The position numbers and the translations under genes are program-made. Under the pieces are notes generated by a model. The model made no database searches and was not told the origin of the DNA. It worked only from the letters and a program-made list of their open reading frames with translations. Positions 1-8,350 of a stretch of DNA of 64,000 nucleotides are shown piece by piece. Each line of letters opens with the position of its first letter. The first letter of the stretch is position 1. Origin of the DNA: Azospirillum fermentarium (GTDB taxonomy: Bacteria > Pseudomonadota > Alphaproteobacteria > Azospirillales > Azospirillaceae); contig NZ_JAOQNH010000001.1 of assembly GCF_025961205.1 (NCBI RefSeq), positions 1,078,001 through 1,142,000 on the forward strand. The letters run 5' to 3'.

Positions 1-7
1 CAGCCTG

Positions 8-1366
8 TTGGGCTTCACCACGATTGCCCCCTCCGTCGCGCGGGACCGTTCCGCCCCCGCCTTGCGCCATAGCTGGCGACGCTGGGGCACGATTGCCATA
101 GCTGCATCCCTCATCCCCGCCTGTGTCAACACCAAGTTCCAGACCAGCGCGGCGCCGCGCGCCTTTGTGGTGGCCGACGATCCCCATGCCGCCGCGGCGG
201 GGCGCGACATCCTGGCCCGCGGCGGCACCGCGGCGGACGCCGCCGCCGCCATGGGTCTGGCCATGGCCGTCACCCTGCCGTCGCGGGCCGGGCTGGCCGG
301 GGGCGGGGTCTGCGTCGCCTACAACGGCGCCACGCAGGAGGTCCGCACCCTGGATTTCCTGCCCCGTCCTACTGGTACGAACGGGGCGGCACTTCCCGGC
401 ACGCTGCGGGCGCTGTACGCGCTTCAGGCCGCGGCGGGTGCTCTGCGCTGGGAGCAGGTGGCGGTGGGGGCCGAGGCGCTGGCCCGCCAGCCGACCCCGG
501 TCAGCCGCGCCCTGGCCCAGGATCTTCAGGCCGGGGCCGCCCGGCTGGGCAACGGGGCGGTGCGCACCGCCTTCGCCCCCGACGGGCGCCCGGTGGCCGC
601 CGGTACCCCGGTGGCCCAGCCGGAGCTGGCCGCCATCCTGGCCGCCGTGCGCCGCGGAGGCTTTGCCGCCCTGCACAACGGTCCGGCGGCGGACGCGCTG
701 GCGGCAACGCTGGGCACCGACGCCGCCGCCGTGCGCACCGCCGCCCCGCGCTGGGGCCTGACGCAGAAGGTGAGCCTGGGCCAGGGGGCGACGCTGCACT
801 TCGCCGACCTGCCGGAAAGCGGCGACACCCTGGCCCGCGCCTGGACCGCCGCCGCCGAGGCCGACCCCGCCGCCCGCACCGCCCGTGCCCGCAGCCTGCT
901 GGGCGCCGGTGCCGGGACCGCGGAAGCGCCCGCCGCCGGGTTCGCGGTGATGGACGCGGGCGAACAGGCGGTGGCCTGCTCCTTCACCATGGGCGGGCTG
1001 TTCGGCAGCGGGCGCAGCGTGCCCGGCACCGGCGTCCTGGCCGCCACCGGCGTGCGCAGTGCCGGCTTCGGCGCGCCCGCGGTGGTGGCGACCATGCTCA
1101 ACCGCTCCATCTGGGCCGGGGCGGGCAGCGCCATCGGCACCGACGGGGCCGCCGCCGGCCCCGCCGCCCTGTTCGACGTGGGCCTGCCGGCGCTGGAGAT
1201 GAAGAGCTTCCCCGCCCAGATCCAGGCCGCCCGCCCGGCCGCCGCCCCCGGTCATGCCGCGGTGGTGGGGTGTGTGGTGTCGCAGGAAAACGGCGTGCGC
1301 GCCTGCCAGTCCGCCCCCGATCCCCGCGGCGGCGGGGCCGGATTCGACGTGGAGCTGGTGCCGTGA
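8..1366 (+). CDS. Gamma-glutamyltransferase-like lipoprotein lacking the catalytic Thr
   Basis: Resembles the Ntn-hydrolase gamma-glutamyltransferases, which cleave gamma-glutamyl bonds such as that of glutathione. Visible features are a lipoprotein-type signal ending LIPAC near residue 39, the early GGT-like stretch ARGGTAADAAAA, and a late LFGSGRSVPGTGVLAA block. In active GGTs the small subunit begins at the Thr of TTHxSVVD; here the aligned residues are A309-A310-G-F-A-V-M-D, so nucleophile and self-processing site are absent. At about 452 residues it is shorter than usual GGTs (550-580). The start is uncertain: the listed TTG is at the window edge, a TTG at 61 gives a cleaner signal peptide, and the frame stays open upstream. 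Probably a non-catalytic envelope lipoprotein (inference). Confidence 0.7.
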   Translation: MGFTTIAPSVARDRSAPALRHSWRRWGTIAIAASLIPACVNTKFQTSAAPRAFVVADDPHAAAAGRDILARGGTAADAAAAMGLAMAVTLPSRAGLAGGGVCVAYNGATQEVRTLDFLPRPTGTNGAALPGTLRALYALQAAAGALRWEQVAVGAEALARQPTPVSRALAQDLQAGAARLGNGAVRTAFAPDGRPVAAGTPVAQPELAAILAAVRRGGFAALHNGPAADALAATLGTDAAAVRTAAPRWGLTQKVSLGQGATLHFADLPESGDTLARAWTAAAEADPAARTARARSLLGAGAGTAEAPAAGFAVMDAGEQAVACSFTMGGLFGSGRSVPGTGVLAATGVRSAGFGAPAVVATMLNRSIWAGAGSAIGTDGAAAGPAALFDVGLPALEMKSFPAQIQAARPAAAPGHAAVVGCVVSQENGVRACQSAPDPRGGGAGFDVELVP

Positions 1367-1449
1367 TTCACGGCCGGAATCAGGATGTTTCGTTGCGCAA
1401 TTTGTGCGCGCAATGAAAAAATGCCAAAGATTTCGAATGTGATAATGAT

Positions 1450-1484
1450 AAGGGAGGTCCAGGGATGGCCTCCCTTTTTCTTTT
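1450..1484 (+). terminator. Rho-independent terminator
   Basis: The arms AAGGGAGG (1450-1457) and CCTCCCTT (1469-1476) form an 8-bp stem with an 11-nt loop, followed by a T-rich tract. It ends the GGT-like transcript before the small membrane-protein gene. Confidence 0.8.
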
Positions 1485-1563
1485 AGGTTTTCTTGCTGTT
1501 CGAAGATTGCGCCCCTAGCATTGACTTTATCGGAACATTGTCTTTTGCGATAAGGATTTGACT

Positions 1564-1884
1564 ATGGCTACGGTTGTGCGCATGCAGCATCCTGAGACGG
1601 GTCTGGTGAAAAAGGGCTTCGTCGGCTTTAGCTGGACCACGTTCTTCTTTGGCTTCTTCCCGGCCCTGTTCCGGGGGGACTGGGGGTTCGGCCTCATCCT
1701 GATGGTGCTGAATGTGGTGACCGTTGGGATCGCCGGCTTCATCGCCGCCTTCCTCTACAACAAGAGCTACACCAACCGCCTGATCGAAAAGGGCTACCAG
1801 CTCGCCGACAACGAGGACGTGAACGCCCTGGCCCGCCTCAAGCTGGGCATCTCCACGGCGGCGACGGCTCCGGCCACGGCCTGA
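1564..1884 (+). CDS. Small membrane protein (HrgC/DUF2628-like)
   Basis: A protein of 106 residues. The stretch KKGFVGFSWTTFFFGFFPAL followed by LFRGDW and a long hydrophobic segment (about residues 38-62) is typical of small bacterial inner-membrane proteins annotated as HrgC- or DUF2628-like; their function is unknown. The ATG at 1564 is chosen over the TTG at 1558 because AAGGA at 1552-1556 sits 7 nt before it. Terminator hairpin upstream and an unrelated aminotransferase gene downstream suggest a single-gene transcript. The family assignment rests on sequence resemblance only. Confidence 0.65.
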   Translation: MATVVRMQHPETGLVKKGFVGFSWTTFFFGFFPALFRGDWGFGLILMVLNVVTVGIAGFIAAFLYNKSYTNRLIEKGYQLADNEDVNALARLKLGISTAATAPATA

Positions 1885-1972
1885 GTCCTCTTTTCCTGCA
1901 TGGTTGCCTGATCCGCGCCCCCTCCTTATGCTCGTCGGCTCGAATTCCTGAGCCAACGAGCGGGGGCAGACG

Positions 1973-3124
1973 GTGATGCAAGGGTCCAAGCGCGGTGCCA
2001 TTCCTCCCTTTTTCGTGATGGAGGTGATGCGCGCCGCCTTCGCCCGTGAACGGGCCGGGCTGGATGTGCTGCATCTGGAAGTGGGGCAGCCGTCCACCGG
2101 CGCGCCCCGTGGCGTGCTGGCCGCGGCCCACGCCGCCCTCGACGCCGACAAGCTGGGCTATACCGACGCGCTGGGCATCCCGCCGCTGCGCGCCGCCATC
2201 GCCACATGGTACCGCGGCCGCTACGGCGTGGCGGTGGACGAGCAGCGCATCGCGGTGACCACCGGGTCCAGCGGCGCCTTTCAGCTTGGGTTCCTGGCGG
2301 CGTTCGATCCCGGCGACCGGGTGGCCATGGCATCGCCCAGCTACCCCGCCTACCGCCACACCCTGACCGCCATCGGGGTGGAGCCGGTGGAGTTGCCCAC
2401 CGGGCCGGAAACCGGGTTCCAGCCCACGGTCGCGTTGCTGGAAAAGCTGGACCGGCCGGTCCAGGGGCTGATCGTCGCCAGTCCGGCCAACCCCACCGGC
2501 ACCATGCTGAGCCGGGAGGAGCTGACCGCACTCGCCAACTGGTGCGATGCCAACGGCGTGCGGCTGGTGTCGGACGAGATCTATCACGGCCTGACCTACG
2601 GCACCGAGGCGGTGACCGCCGCGGCGGTCAGCGAACGGGCCATCGTGGTCAACAGCTTCTCCAAGTATTTTTCCATGACCGGCTGGCGGCTGGGGTGGAT
2701 GGTGCTGCCGCCGGAACTGGTGCGTCCGGTGGAATGCCTGGCGCAGAACCTGTTCATCTCCGCCCCCACCCTGTCGCAGGTGGCGGCGGTGGCGGCGTTC
2801 GCGTGTACGGAAGAACTGGACGCCCACGTCGCCCGCTACGCCCGCAACCGCGCCCTGCTGCTGGAGGAGCTGCCCAAGGCCGGCTTCACCAGGCTGGCCC
2901 CGGCGGACGGCGCCTTCTACATCTACGCCGACGTGTCGGACATGACCGACGACAGCGAGGCGTTCTGCCGCCGCCTGCTGGAGGACACCGGGATTGCCGC
3001 CACCCCCGGCATCGACTTCGACCCTGCGCGCGGGCGGCATTTCATGCGCTTTTCCTTCGCCGGATCGGAAGCGGCGGTCGCGGAGGCGGCGCGGCGTCTG
3101 ATTGCATGGCGGCGGAGCGCCTGA
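1973..3124 (+). CDS. PLP-dependent aminotransferase, class I/II
   Basis: Fold-type I aminotransferase of 383 residues, a normal length. PLP-site residues are visible: PANPTG (N173), DEIYHG (D201, Y204), the Schiff-base lysine K231 in NSFSKYFSMTGWRLGW, and an Arg near the C-terminus (FMRFSFA) for the substrate carboxylate. It should transfer an amino group between an amino acid and a 2-oxo acid in the cytoplasm; aspartate- or aromatic-type specificity cannot be decided from sequence. The start is GTG 1973 or the adjacent ATG 1976, with only a weak ribosome site. The last codons and stop lie in a 23-bp tandem repeat that continues past the gene. Confidence 0.85.
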   Translation: MMQGSKRGAIPPFFVMEVMRAAFARERAGLDVLHLEVGQPSTGAPRGVLAAAHAALDADKLGYTDALGIPPLRAAIATWYRGRYGVAVDEQRIAVTTGSSGAFQLGFLAAFDPGDRVAMASPSYPAYRHTLTAIGVEPVELPTGPETGFQPTVALLEKLDRPVQGLIVASPANPTGTMLSREELTALANWCDANGVRLVSDEIYHGLTYGTEAVTAAAVSERAIVVNSFSKYFSMTGWRLGWMVLPPELVRPVECLAQNLFISAPTLSQVAAVAAFACTEELDAHVARYARNRALLLEELPKAGFTRLAPADGAFYIYADVSDMTDDSEAFCRRLLEDTGIAATPGIDFDPARGRHFMRFSFAGSEAAVAEAARRLIAWRRSA

Positions 3125-3192
3125 TTGCATGGCGGCGGAGCGCCTGAAGATTACGCGGCGGAGCGCCTGAAGATTACAGAGTGGCGGAGCGC
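3098..3192. repeat. Four-copy tandem repeat (23-26 bp) over the aminotransferase stop
   Basis: Units begin CTGATTGCATGGCGG or CTGAAGATTAC and all end GGCGGAGCGC: 3098-3120, 3121-3143 (identical to the first), 3144-3166 and 3167-3192. The aminotransferase TGA (3122-3124) lies in the second unit; the remaining units are non-coding. Confidence 0.9.
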
Positions 3193-3331
3193 CTGAAGAA
3201 AGAGGGCGGCAAAAGGGCTGAGCGCCGCCGCCGGGGGGTGATTGGGGCTTGTCCTGCCCCGGCGCCACCCCCCACATTGGCAACAGGCTCCCGTGGTGGA
3301 GCGGCGACGCGGACAGACCGGAGATTTTTGG

Positions 3332-4690
3332 ATGACCTCTACCTCTACCCCGCCGGCGGGCGACGTTCTGGACCTGCTCGACGGCCTGATCGGACGGGCG
3401 CGGCGGGCCGGGGCCGACGCGGCGGATGCGGTGCTGTTCGATTCCGCGTCCCTGTCCCTGTCCCAGCGTCTGGGCCAGCCCGAACGGCTGGAACGGTCGG
3501 AATCGGGTGACCTGGGCCTGCGGGTGTTCGTCGGGCGGCGTCAGGCCATCGTGTCCACCTCCGACCGCAGCCCGGCCATGCTGGCCGAACTGGTGGACCG
3601 CGCGGTGTCCATGGCCCGCGTGGTGCCCGAGGATCCCTTCTGCGGCATCGCCGGGCCGGAGCAGATCGCCACGTCCTGGCAGGACATGGACTGCTGCGAC
3701 CCCGCCGAACCGTCGTCGGAAGAGATGATCGCACAGGCCCGCATCGCCGAGGAAACCGCGCTTTCCATCGCCGGGGTGACCAATTCCGAAGGGGCGGATG
3801 CGTCGTGGAGCCGCTCCACCATCGCCATTGCCGCGTCCAACGGCTTTGCCGGTTCCTACGCGGTGTCGCGGCGGTCGCTGTCGGTGTCGGTGCTGGCCGG
3901 TACCGGCACGGGCATGGAGCGGGACTACGGCTTCGATTCCAAGGTCTACGCCGCCGACCTGCGCAGCGCGGAGGACATCGGGCGCGAGGCGGGGGAAAAG
4001 GCCGTGCGCCGGCTGAACCCGCGCAAGGTGAAAAGCTGCCGCGTGCCGGTGGTCTATGACCCGCGGGTGTCGCGCGGCATCCTGGGCCACCTGACCGGGG
4101 CCATCAGCGGTCCGTCCATCACGCGGGGCACCAGCTTCCTGAAGGACAGGATGGGGGAGGTGATCTTCCCCGAAACCGTCAACATCATCGACGATCCCTT
4201 CGTCCGCCGCGGCCTGCGCTCCCGCCCCTTCGACGCCGAGGGGCTGCCGGTGGTCCGCCGCAACCTGATCGAGAACGGGCGGCTGACCACGTGGCTTCTC
4301 GATCTGCGCTCGTCCCGGCAACTGGGGCTGGCGCCCACGGGACATGCGTCGCGCGGCACCTCCGGTCCGCCCGGCCCGGCGCCGTCCAACGTCACCATGG
4401 CCCCCGGCTCCCGCACGCCCGAGGCGATCATCGGTGAGATCGACGAGGGCCTTTACATCACCGAACTGATGGGGTCGGGGGTCAACGGCGTGACCGGCGA
4501 TTACAGCCGCGGGGCCAGCGGTTTCTGGATCGAAAAGGGCCGCATCGCCTATCCGGTCAGCGAGATCACCGTGGCCGGCAACCTGAAGGACATGTTCTTG
4601 AACCTGGAGCCGGCCAGCGACCTGGAACTGCGCTACGGCATGGATGCCCCCACCATCCGCATCGACGGCATGACCATCGCCGGGATGTGA
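3332..4690 (+). CDS. pmbA: PmbA/TldE family protein
   Basis: Homologue of TldE (PmbA), which with TldD forms the heterodimeric metalloprotease that trims modified peptides such as microcin B17. TldE is the non-catalytic partner, which fits the absence of an HExxxH motif here. Family features include the early QRLGQPERLERSESGDLGLR region, the central MERDYGFDSKVY segment, and the C-terminal LYITELMGSGVNGVTGDYSRGASGFWI block. The ATG at 3332 is preferred because GGAG at 3320-3323 precedes it by 8 nt; the frame is open further upstream but codes repeat-derived sequence. It is 452 residues, the usual size. No tldD is next to it, as is common. Confidence 0.92.
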   Translation: MTSTSTPPAGDVLDLLDGLIGRARRAGADAADAVLFDSASLSLSQRLGQPERLERSESGDLGLRVFVGRRQAIVSTSDRSPAMLAELVDRAVSMARVVPEDPFCGIAGPEQIATSWQDMDCCDPAEPSSEEMIAQARIAEETALSIAGVTNSEGADASWSRSTIAIAASNGFAGSYAVSRRSLSVSVLAGTGTGMERDYGFDSKVYAADLRSAEDIGREAGEKAVRRLNPRKVKSCRVPVVYDPRVSRGILGHLTGAISGPSITRGTSFLKDRMGEVIFPETVNIIDDPFVRRGLRSRPFDAEGLPVVRRNLIENGRLTTWLLDLRSSRQLGLAPTGHASRGTSGPPGPAPSNVTMAPGSRTPEAIIGEIDEGLYITELMGSGVNGVTGDYSRGASGFWIEKGRIAYPVSEITVAGNLKDMFLNLEPASDLELRYGMDAPTIRIDGMTIAGM

Positions 4691-4708
4691 CGGCACGCCG
4701 TCAGACGA

Positions 4709-4744
4709 GACAAGGGCCGCGGGGGTGCCTCCGCGGCCCTTGTC
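4709..4744. terminator. Shared hairpin between convergent genes
   Basis: A perfect 14-bp stem (4709-4722 with 4731-4744) and 8-nt loop lie between the convergent pmbA and RcnB-like genes. There is no T-tract on either side, so it may act as a transcript-end stabiliser or weak bidirectional terminator. Confidence 0.6.
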
Positions 4745-4762
4745 ATGCCGGAGCCCTTCGTC

Positions 4763-5236
4763 TCAGAACCGCCCGCCGCCGTAGATGATGCTGCGCACCA
4801 CCCCGTGCACGGCGTCGAGCACCAGAAGATCGGTGCCCACCAGGATGCATTCCACCCCCGTGCGGCACACCGGCGCCCGTTCCACCACCACCATCGGTGC
4901 GCGGTGATAGCGGATGCCGGGGGGCAGGGGGCGCCCGATCACCACGGGATAGCTGGGGTAGGGGTCAAGGTAATAGACCCGCGGCGGCGGCGCATAGACC
5001 ACCCGCGGCGGCGGGGGCGGCATCACCACCACCGGCGGGCCGCGGCGCCAGTCGTCGTGGCGCCCGTGCCCCCAGCCGTGCCCGCGCGGGCCGTCCCAAT
5101 CGCGGCCCGGCCCGCGGTCCCAGCCGGGCGGCCCGCGGTCGTCGTCGTGGCCGCGTCCCCCCCGGTCGGCCAGAGCCGGTGAGGCGGCGGCCAGAAGGCC
5201 GGCAAGGGCGGCGAGGAGCAGGCGATGCTTGACCAT
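4763..5236 (-). CDS. RcnB/CigR-like secreted Arg/Gly/Pro-rich protein
   Basis: A 157-residue protein with a clear signal peptide (cleavage after ASPALA, about residue 23). A low-complexity region rich in Arg, Gly, Asp, His and Trp follows, then a PPPPPR/Tyr-rich linker and a C-terminal domain with GRPLPPGIRY and VECILVGTDLLVLDAVHG. That last pattern resembles the RcnB fold, which has roles in Ni/Co homeostasis and envelope stress. GGAG lies 8 nt before the ATG at 5236. The exposed His/Asp/Arg tract could bind metal or polyanions (inference). It is monocistronic. Confidence 0.6.
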   Translation of the reverse strand: MVKHRLLLAALAGLLAAASPALADRGGRGHDDDRGPPGWDRGPGRDWDGPRGHGWGHGRHDDWRRGPPVVVMPPPPPRVVYAPPPRVYYLDPYPSYPVVIGRPLPPGIRYHRAPMVVVERAPVCRTGVECILVGTDLLVLDAVHGVVRSIIYGGGRF

Positions 5237-5337
5237 GGGGGTTCTCCAGAGGACGCGCGAAGGGGGAAGACCGTCCCTTCTGGAGAGATGAACAGCCGCC
5301 GCGCCGTTTTCATCCTTCGTGGGCGAAGCAAAAAGGG

Positions 5338-6261
5338 TTACCCCGCCGGGACGAGCACCGGCAGGGTGCGCGGGTGCAGGCCGATGTCCACCGGCAGCCG
5401 GGCGATGATGTCGCCGTCGCCCTGCACCGGCTCCCCCGCCGGCCCGTCGATGCGCAGGGCGGTGACGGGGGCGACGGGCACGTCGGGGAAACGGCGCACC
5501 AGCCCCGTGGTCACCCCCGCCACATAGCGCAGCGCGTTCCACCGCCCGAACCGTTCGAACCGGCACAGGTGCAGCGTGGGCTCGGCCAGCCGGGCATCGG
5601 GGGCGCAGACGAAGGTGCCGCCGTAGAAATGGCCGTTGGCGGCGATGGCCGCCGCCACCTCGTGCACCGTGTTCCCCACCGTGACGCGGTAGCGCCCGCC
5701 GCGCGGGCGGGCCAGCCGGCGGAGCGTTTCCAGCGCATAGGCGCCCTTGCCGATGCGGCGCTTCAGGGCGGGGTCCACCCCGTCCACCACATGGGCGTCG
5801 AGCCCCACCCCGGCCATCATGGCGAAACAGCGCCCGTTGGCGGTGCCCAGATGCACCGGCTGCACCCGCCCCAGCGCCAGCGTGTCGGCCACGCCCGCGG
5901 CGTCGAACGGCAGCCCCAGCTCGTGGGCCAGCACGTTGGCGGTGCCCAGCGGCACCACTGCGAAAGGCGGCGGGGCCCAGGGGGCTGCCGCGTTCCCGGC
6001 CATGATACCGTTGATGGCCTCGTTGATGGTGCCGTCGCCGCCGGCCACCGCCACCGCGTCCCACCCGGATGCCGGCGTAAGGCTGCGGCCCATGGCCTCC
6101 GCATCGCCGCGGCGGGTGGTGGCCCACACGGTGACCTCGGCGCCATGGCGTTCGCCCAGTGCGGCGATGACCGCGGCCAGCCGGCGGGCGCGGCGGGCCC
6201 CGGCGACGGGGTTGTGGATGACGAGAAGACGGCGGCGGTCGGTCGGCGGCAGGACAGTCAC
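5338..6261 (-). CDS. Diacylglycerol/sphingosine kinase family lipid kinase
   Basis: DAGK-catalytic-domain protein of the YegS/BmrU/LCB5 group, 307 residues. The HNPVAG nucleotide-binding start (residues 15-20), the central GGDGTINEAING phosphate-binding loop and a PLGTANVLAHELGLP motif are all intact. It phosphorylates a lipid alcohol, probably diacylglycerol or a related lipid, at the inner membrane. The start codon is GTG. It is divergent from a metallophosphatase/glycosyltransferase pair with envelope-lipid functions, suggesting a shared envelope role (inference). The exact lipid substrate is not readable. Confidence 0.88.
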   Translation of the reverse strand: MTVLPPTDRRRLLVIHNPVAGARRARRLAAVIAALGERHGAEVTVWATTRRGDAEAMGRSLTPASGWDAVAVAGGDGTINEAINGIMAGNAAAPWAPPPFAVVPLGTANVLAHELGLPFDAAGVADTLALGRVQPVHLGTANGRCFAMMAGVGLDAHVVDGVDPALKRRIGKGAYALETLRRLARPRGGRYRVTVGNTVHEVAAAIAANGHFYGGTFVCAPDARLAEPTLHLCRFERFGRWNALRYVAGVTTGLVRRFPDVPVAPVTALRIDGPAGEPVQGDGDIIARLPVDIGLHPRTLPVLVPAG

Positions 6262-6383
6262 GGGACGGCGGGCCTCAAGTGATGGACGGTAAAGAATTGT
6301 TACCGCTTTGTTTCAGTAATAATAAAGAAATTTTTCAAGAACACGCACTCAGCATATAAGTACGCTCTCGTAAATTCAAAGGA

Positions 6384-6412
6384 TTGCCAAGGGTTTTTCT
6401 TTTGTGTATAGG
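6384..6412 (+). promoter_or_regulatory. Candidate sigma-70 promoter
   Basis: TTGCCA (6384-6389), a 17-bp spacer and TATAGG (6407-6412) lie in the AT-rich gap before the LpxH-like/GT4 operon. The gap (6262-6459) also serves the divergent lipid kinase. Confidence 0.5.
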
Positions 6413-6459
6413 GGCGCTGTCTTGGTCTTTGTCCTGCGCAACAGCGGCGGAGCAGGTGC

Positions 6460-7290
6460 ATGGGGGCGGCGTCCGTAAACCGGTACCGGAGCATCTGGAT
6501 CTCCGACATCCATCTGGGCACCCGCGGGTGCAAGGCGGATATCCTGCTGGATTTCCTCAAGCACAACGAGTCCGACTTTCTCTATCTGGTCGGCGACATC
6601 GTGGACGGCTGGCGCCTGCGCAAGGGCTGGTACTGGCCCCAGGCCCACAACGACGTGGTGCAGAAGATCCTGCGCCGGGCGCGCAAGGGGGCCAAGGTCT
6701 TCTATGTCCCCGGCAACCACGACGAGGCGGCGCGGGACTATCTGGGCCTGACCTTCGGCGGCGTGCGCGTGGTGTCGGAGGCCGAGCACACCACCGCCGA
6801 CGGCCGCCGCTTCCTGGTGATCCACGGCGACCAGTTCGACGCGGTGGTCAAATACGCCCGCTGGCTGGCGCTGATCGGCGACCACGCCTATGTGGCGCTG
6901 CTTCAGGTCAACACCGGCTTCAACTGGGTCCGGCGGAAGCTGGGTTTCCCCTACTGGTCGCTGTCCGCCTATCTGAAGCACAAGGCCAAGACGGCGGTGG
7001 AGTTCATCGGCCAGTACGAACACGCGCTGGCCGAGGAAGCCCGGCGGCGGCGCATCGACGGCATCATCTGCGGCCACATCCACAGCGCGGAAATGCGCAC
7101 GATCGAGGGTGTCCTCTATTGCAACGACGGCGATTGGGTCGAATCCTGCACCGCCTTGGTGGAGCACGCCAACGGCTCGCTGGAAATCATCCGCTGGGCG
7201 GAGGTCTTGGCCGGGCGCTCGGAAGCCGCTGGCGCGCTGCCCGCGCTGCCCGCACCGAAACCCATGCCGGAACGGACGGAAGCGGCGTGA
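6460..7290 (+). CDS. LpxH-like calcineurin-fold metallophosphatase
   Basis: Metallophosphoesterase of the UDP-2,3-diacylglucosamine diphosphatase (LpxH-like) group, 276 residues. The metal ligands appear in order: DIHLG, GDIVDGW, GNHDE, HGDQFD, GHIHS. The two-metal site looks complete. Classical LpxH makes lipid X in lipid A synthesis, but many alphaproteobacteria use LpxI for that step, so this enzyme may act on another phospho- or pyrophospholipid. Its stop overlaps the GTG start of the next gene (GTGA), so the glycosyltransferase is translationally coupled and likely works on the same lipid. Confidence 0.85.
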   Translation: MGAASVNRYRSIWISDIHLGTRGCKADILLDFLKHNESDFLYLVGDIVDGWRLRKGWYWPQAHNDVVQKILRRARKGAKVFYVPGNHDEAARDYLGLTFGGVRVVSEAEHTTADGRRFLVIHGDQFDAVVKYARWLALIGDHAYVALLQVNTGFNWVRRKLGFPYWSLSAYLKHKAKTAVEFIGQYEHALAEEARRRRIDGIICGHIHSAEMRTIEGVLYCNDGDWVESCTALVEHANGSLEIIRWAEVLAGRSEAAGALPALPAPKPMPERTEAA

Positions 7291-8285
7291 ACATCCTGAT
7301 CGTCACCGATGCGTGGACGCCGCAGGTCAACGGCGTCGTGCGCACCATCTCCACCGTCCGCGCCGAACTGGAAGCCATGGGCCACACGGTGGAGGTGATC
7401 GGGCCGGACCGTTTCCGCACCGTGCCCATGCCCACATACCCGGAAATCCGGCTGGCGCTGGGCGCCGGGCGGCGGCTGCGCGCGATGATCGAGGCCATGC
7501 GCCCCGACTGCATCCACATCGCCACCGAAGGGCCGCTGGGCTTCGCCGCCCGCCGCTGGTGCGTGAAGCGCGGCATCCCCTTCACCACCGCCTATCACAC
7601 GCGGTTTCCCGAATATGTGCGCGACCGGGTGCCGGTGCCGCTGGCGCTGAGCTATGCGGTGGTGCGGCGGTTCCACAAGCCGGCCGCGGCGGTGATGGTC
7701 GCCACGCCGTCCATCGAACAGGATCTGCTGGCCCGCGGCTTCACCAACATCCGCCGCTGGACCCGCGGGGTGGACACCGACCTGTTCCGCCCGCGCGACA
7801 AGGGTTTCCTGGATCTGCCGCGGCCCATCGCGCTGTACGTGGGCCGGGTGGCGGTGGAAAAGAACCTGGAGGATTTCCTCAAACTGGATCTGCCCGGCAC
7901 CAAGGTGGTGGTGGGCGACGGCCCGGCCCGCGCCGAGCTTCAGGCGCGATACCCCGAGGTCCATTGGGCCGGCGCCCGCCACGGCGAGGATCTGGCCCGC
8001 CATTACGCCGCGGCGGACGTGTTCGTCTTCCCCTCCCGCACCGACACCTTCGGGCTGGTGCTGCTGGAGGCGCTGGCGTCCGGCGTGCCGGTGGCGGCCT
8101 ACCCGGTGCCGGGGCCGCTGGACGTGGTGGACGGGTCGGGTACGGGGTGCCTGAGCGAGGATCTGGCCGAGGCGGTGGAAACCGCCCTGACCATCCCGCC
8201 CGAACGCTGCCGCGATTACGCGCTGGGCTTCTCATGGCGCCGGTCGGCGGAACAGTTCCTGGCCAACCTGCGGCCGTTTACGTGA
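7287..8285 (+). CDS. GT4-family glycosyltransferase
   Basis: A 332-residue GT-B glycosyltransferase. The N-terminal half begins NILIVTDAWTPQVNGVVRT; the donor-binding C-terminal half has ALYVGRVAVEKN and the E-x7-E motif in FPSRTDTFGLVLLEALASG. It resembles mannosyl- or glucosyltransferases that decorate diacylglycerol lipids (the MgtA/PimB-like group). Coupling to the phosphatase, with a lipid kinase divergent, points to glycolipid or phospholipid head-group synthesis at the cytoplasmic membrane (inference). The GTG start overlaps the preceding stop codon. Confidence 0.88.
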   Translation: MNILIVTDAWTPQVNGVVRTISTVRAELEAMGHTVEVIGPDRFRTVPMPTYPEIRLALGAGRRLRAMIEAMRPDCIHIATEGPLGFAARRWCVKRGIPFTTAYHTRFPEYVRDRVPVPLALSYAVVRRFHKPAAAVMVATPSIEQDLLARGFTNIRRWTRGVDTDLFRPRDKGFLDLPRPIALYVGRVAVEKNLEDFLKLDLPGTKVVVGDGPARAELQARYPEVHWAGARHGEDLARHYAAADVFVFPSRTDTFGLVLLEALASGVPVAAYPVPGPLDVVDGSGTGCLSEDLAEAVETALTIPPERCRDYALGFSWRRSAEQFLANLRPFT

Positions 8286-8350
8286 ACGGACGAATCAGGC
8301 CGCGTTCTTCAAGGGCCAGTCGGCGGCACGGACGATGGTGAACCAGTCGG

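Noticed and set aside
1838..4696. A 952-codon open frame on the minus strand
   Set aside because: It is antisense to the aminotransferase and pmbA genes, has no family-like motifs, and arises from GC-rich codon bias.
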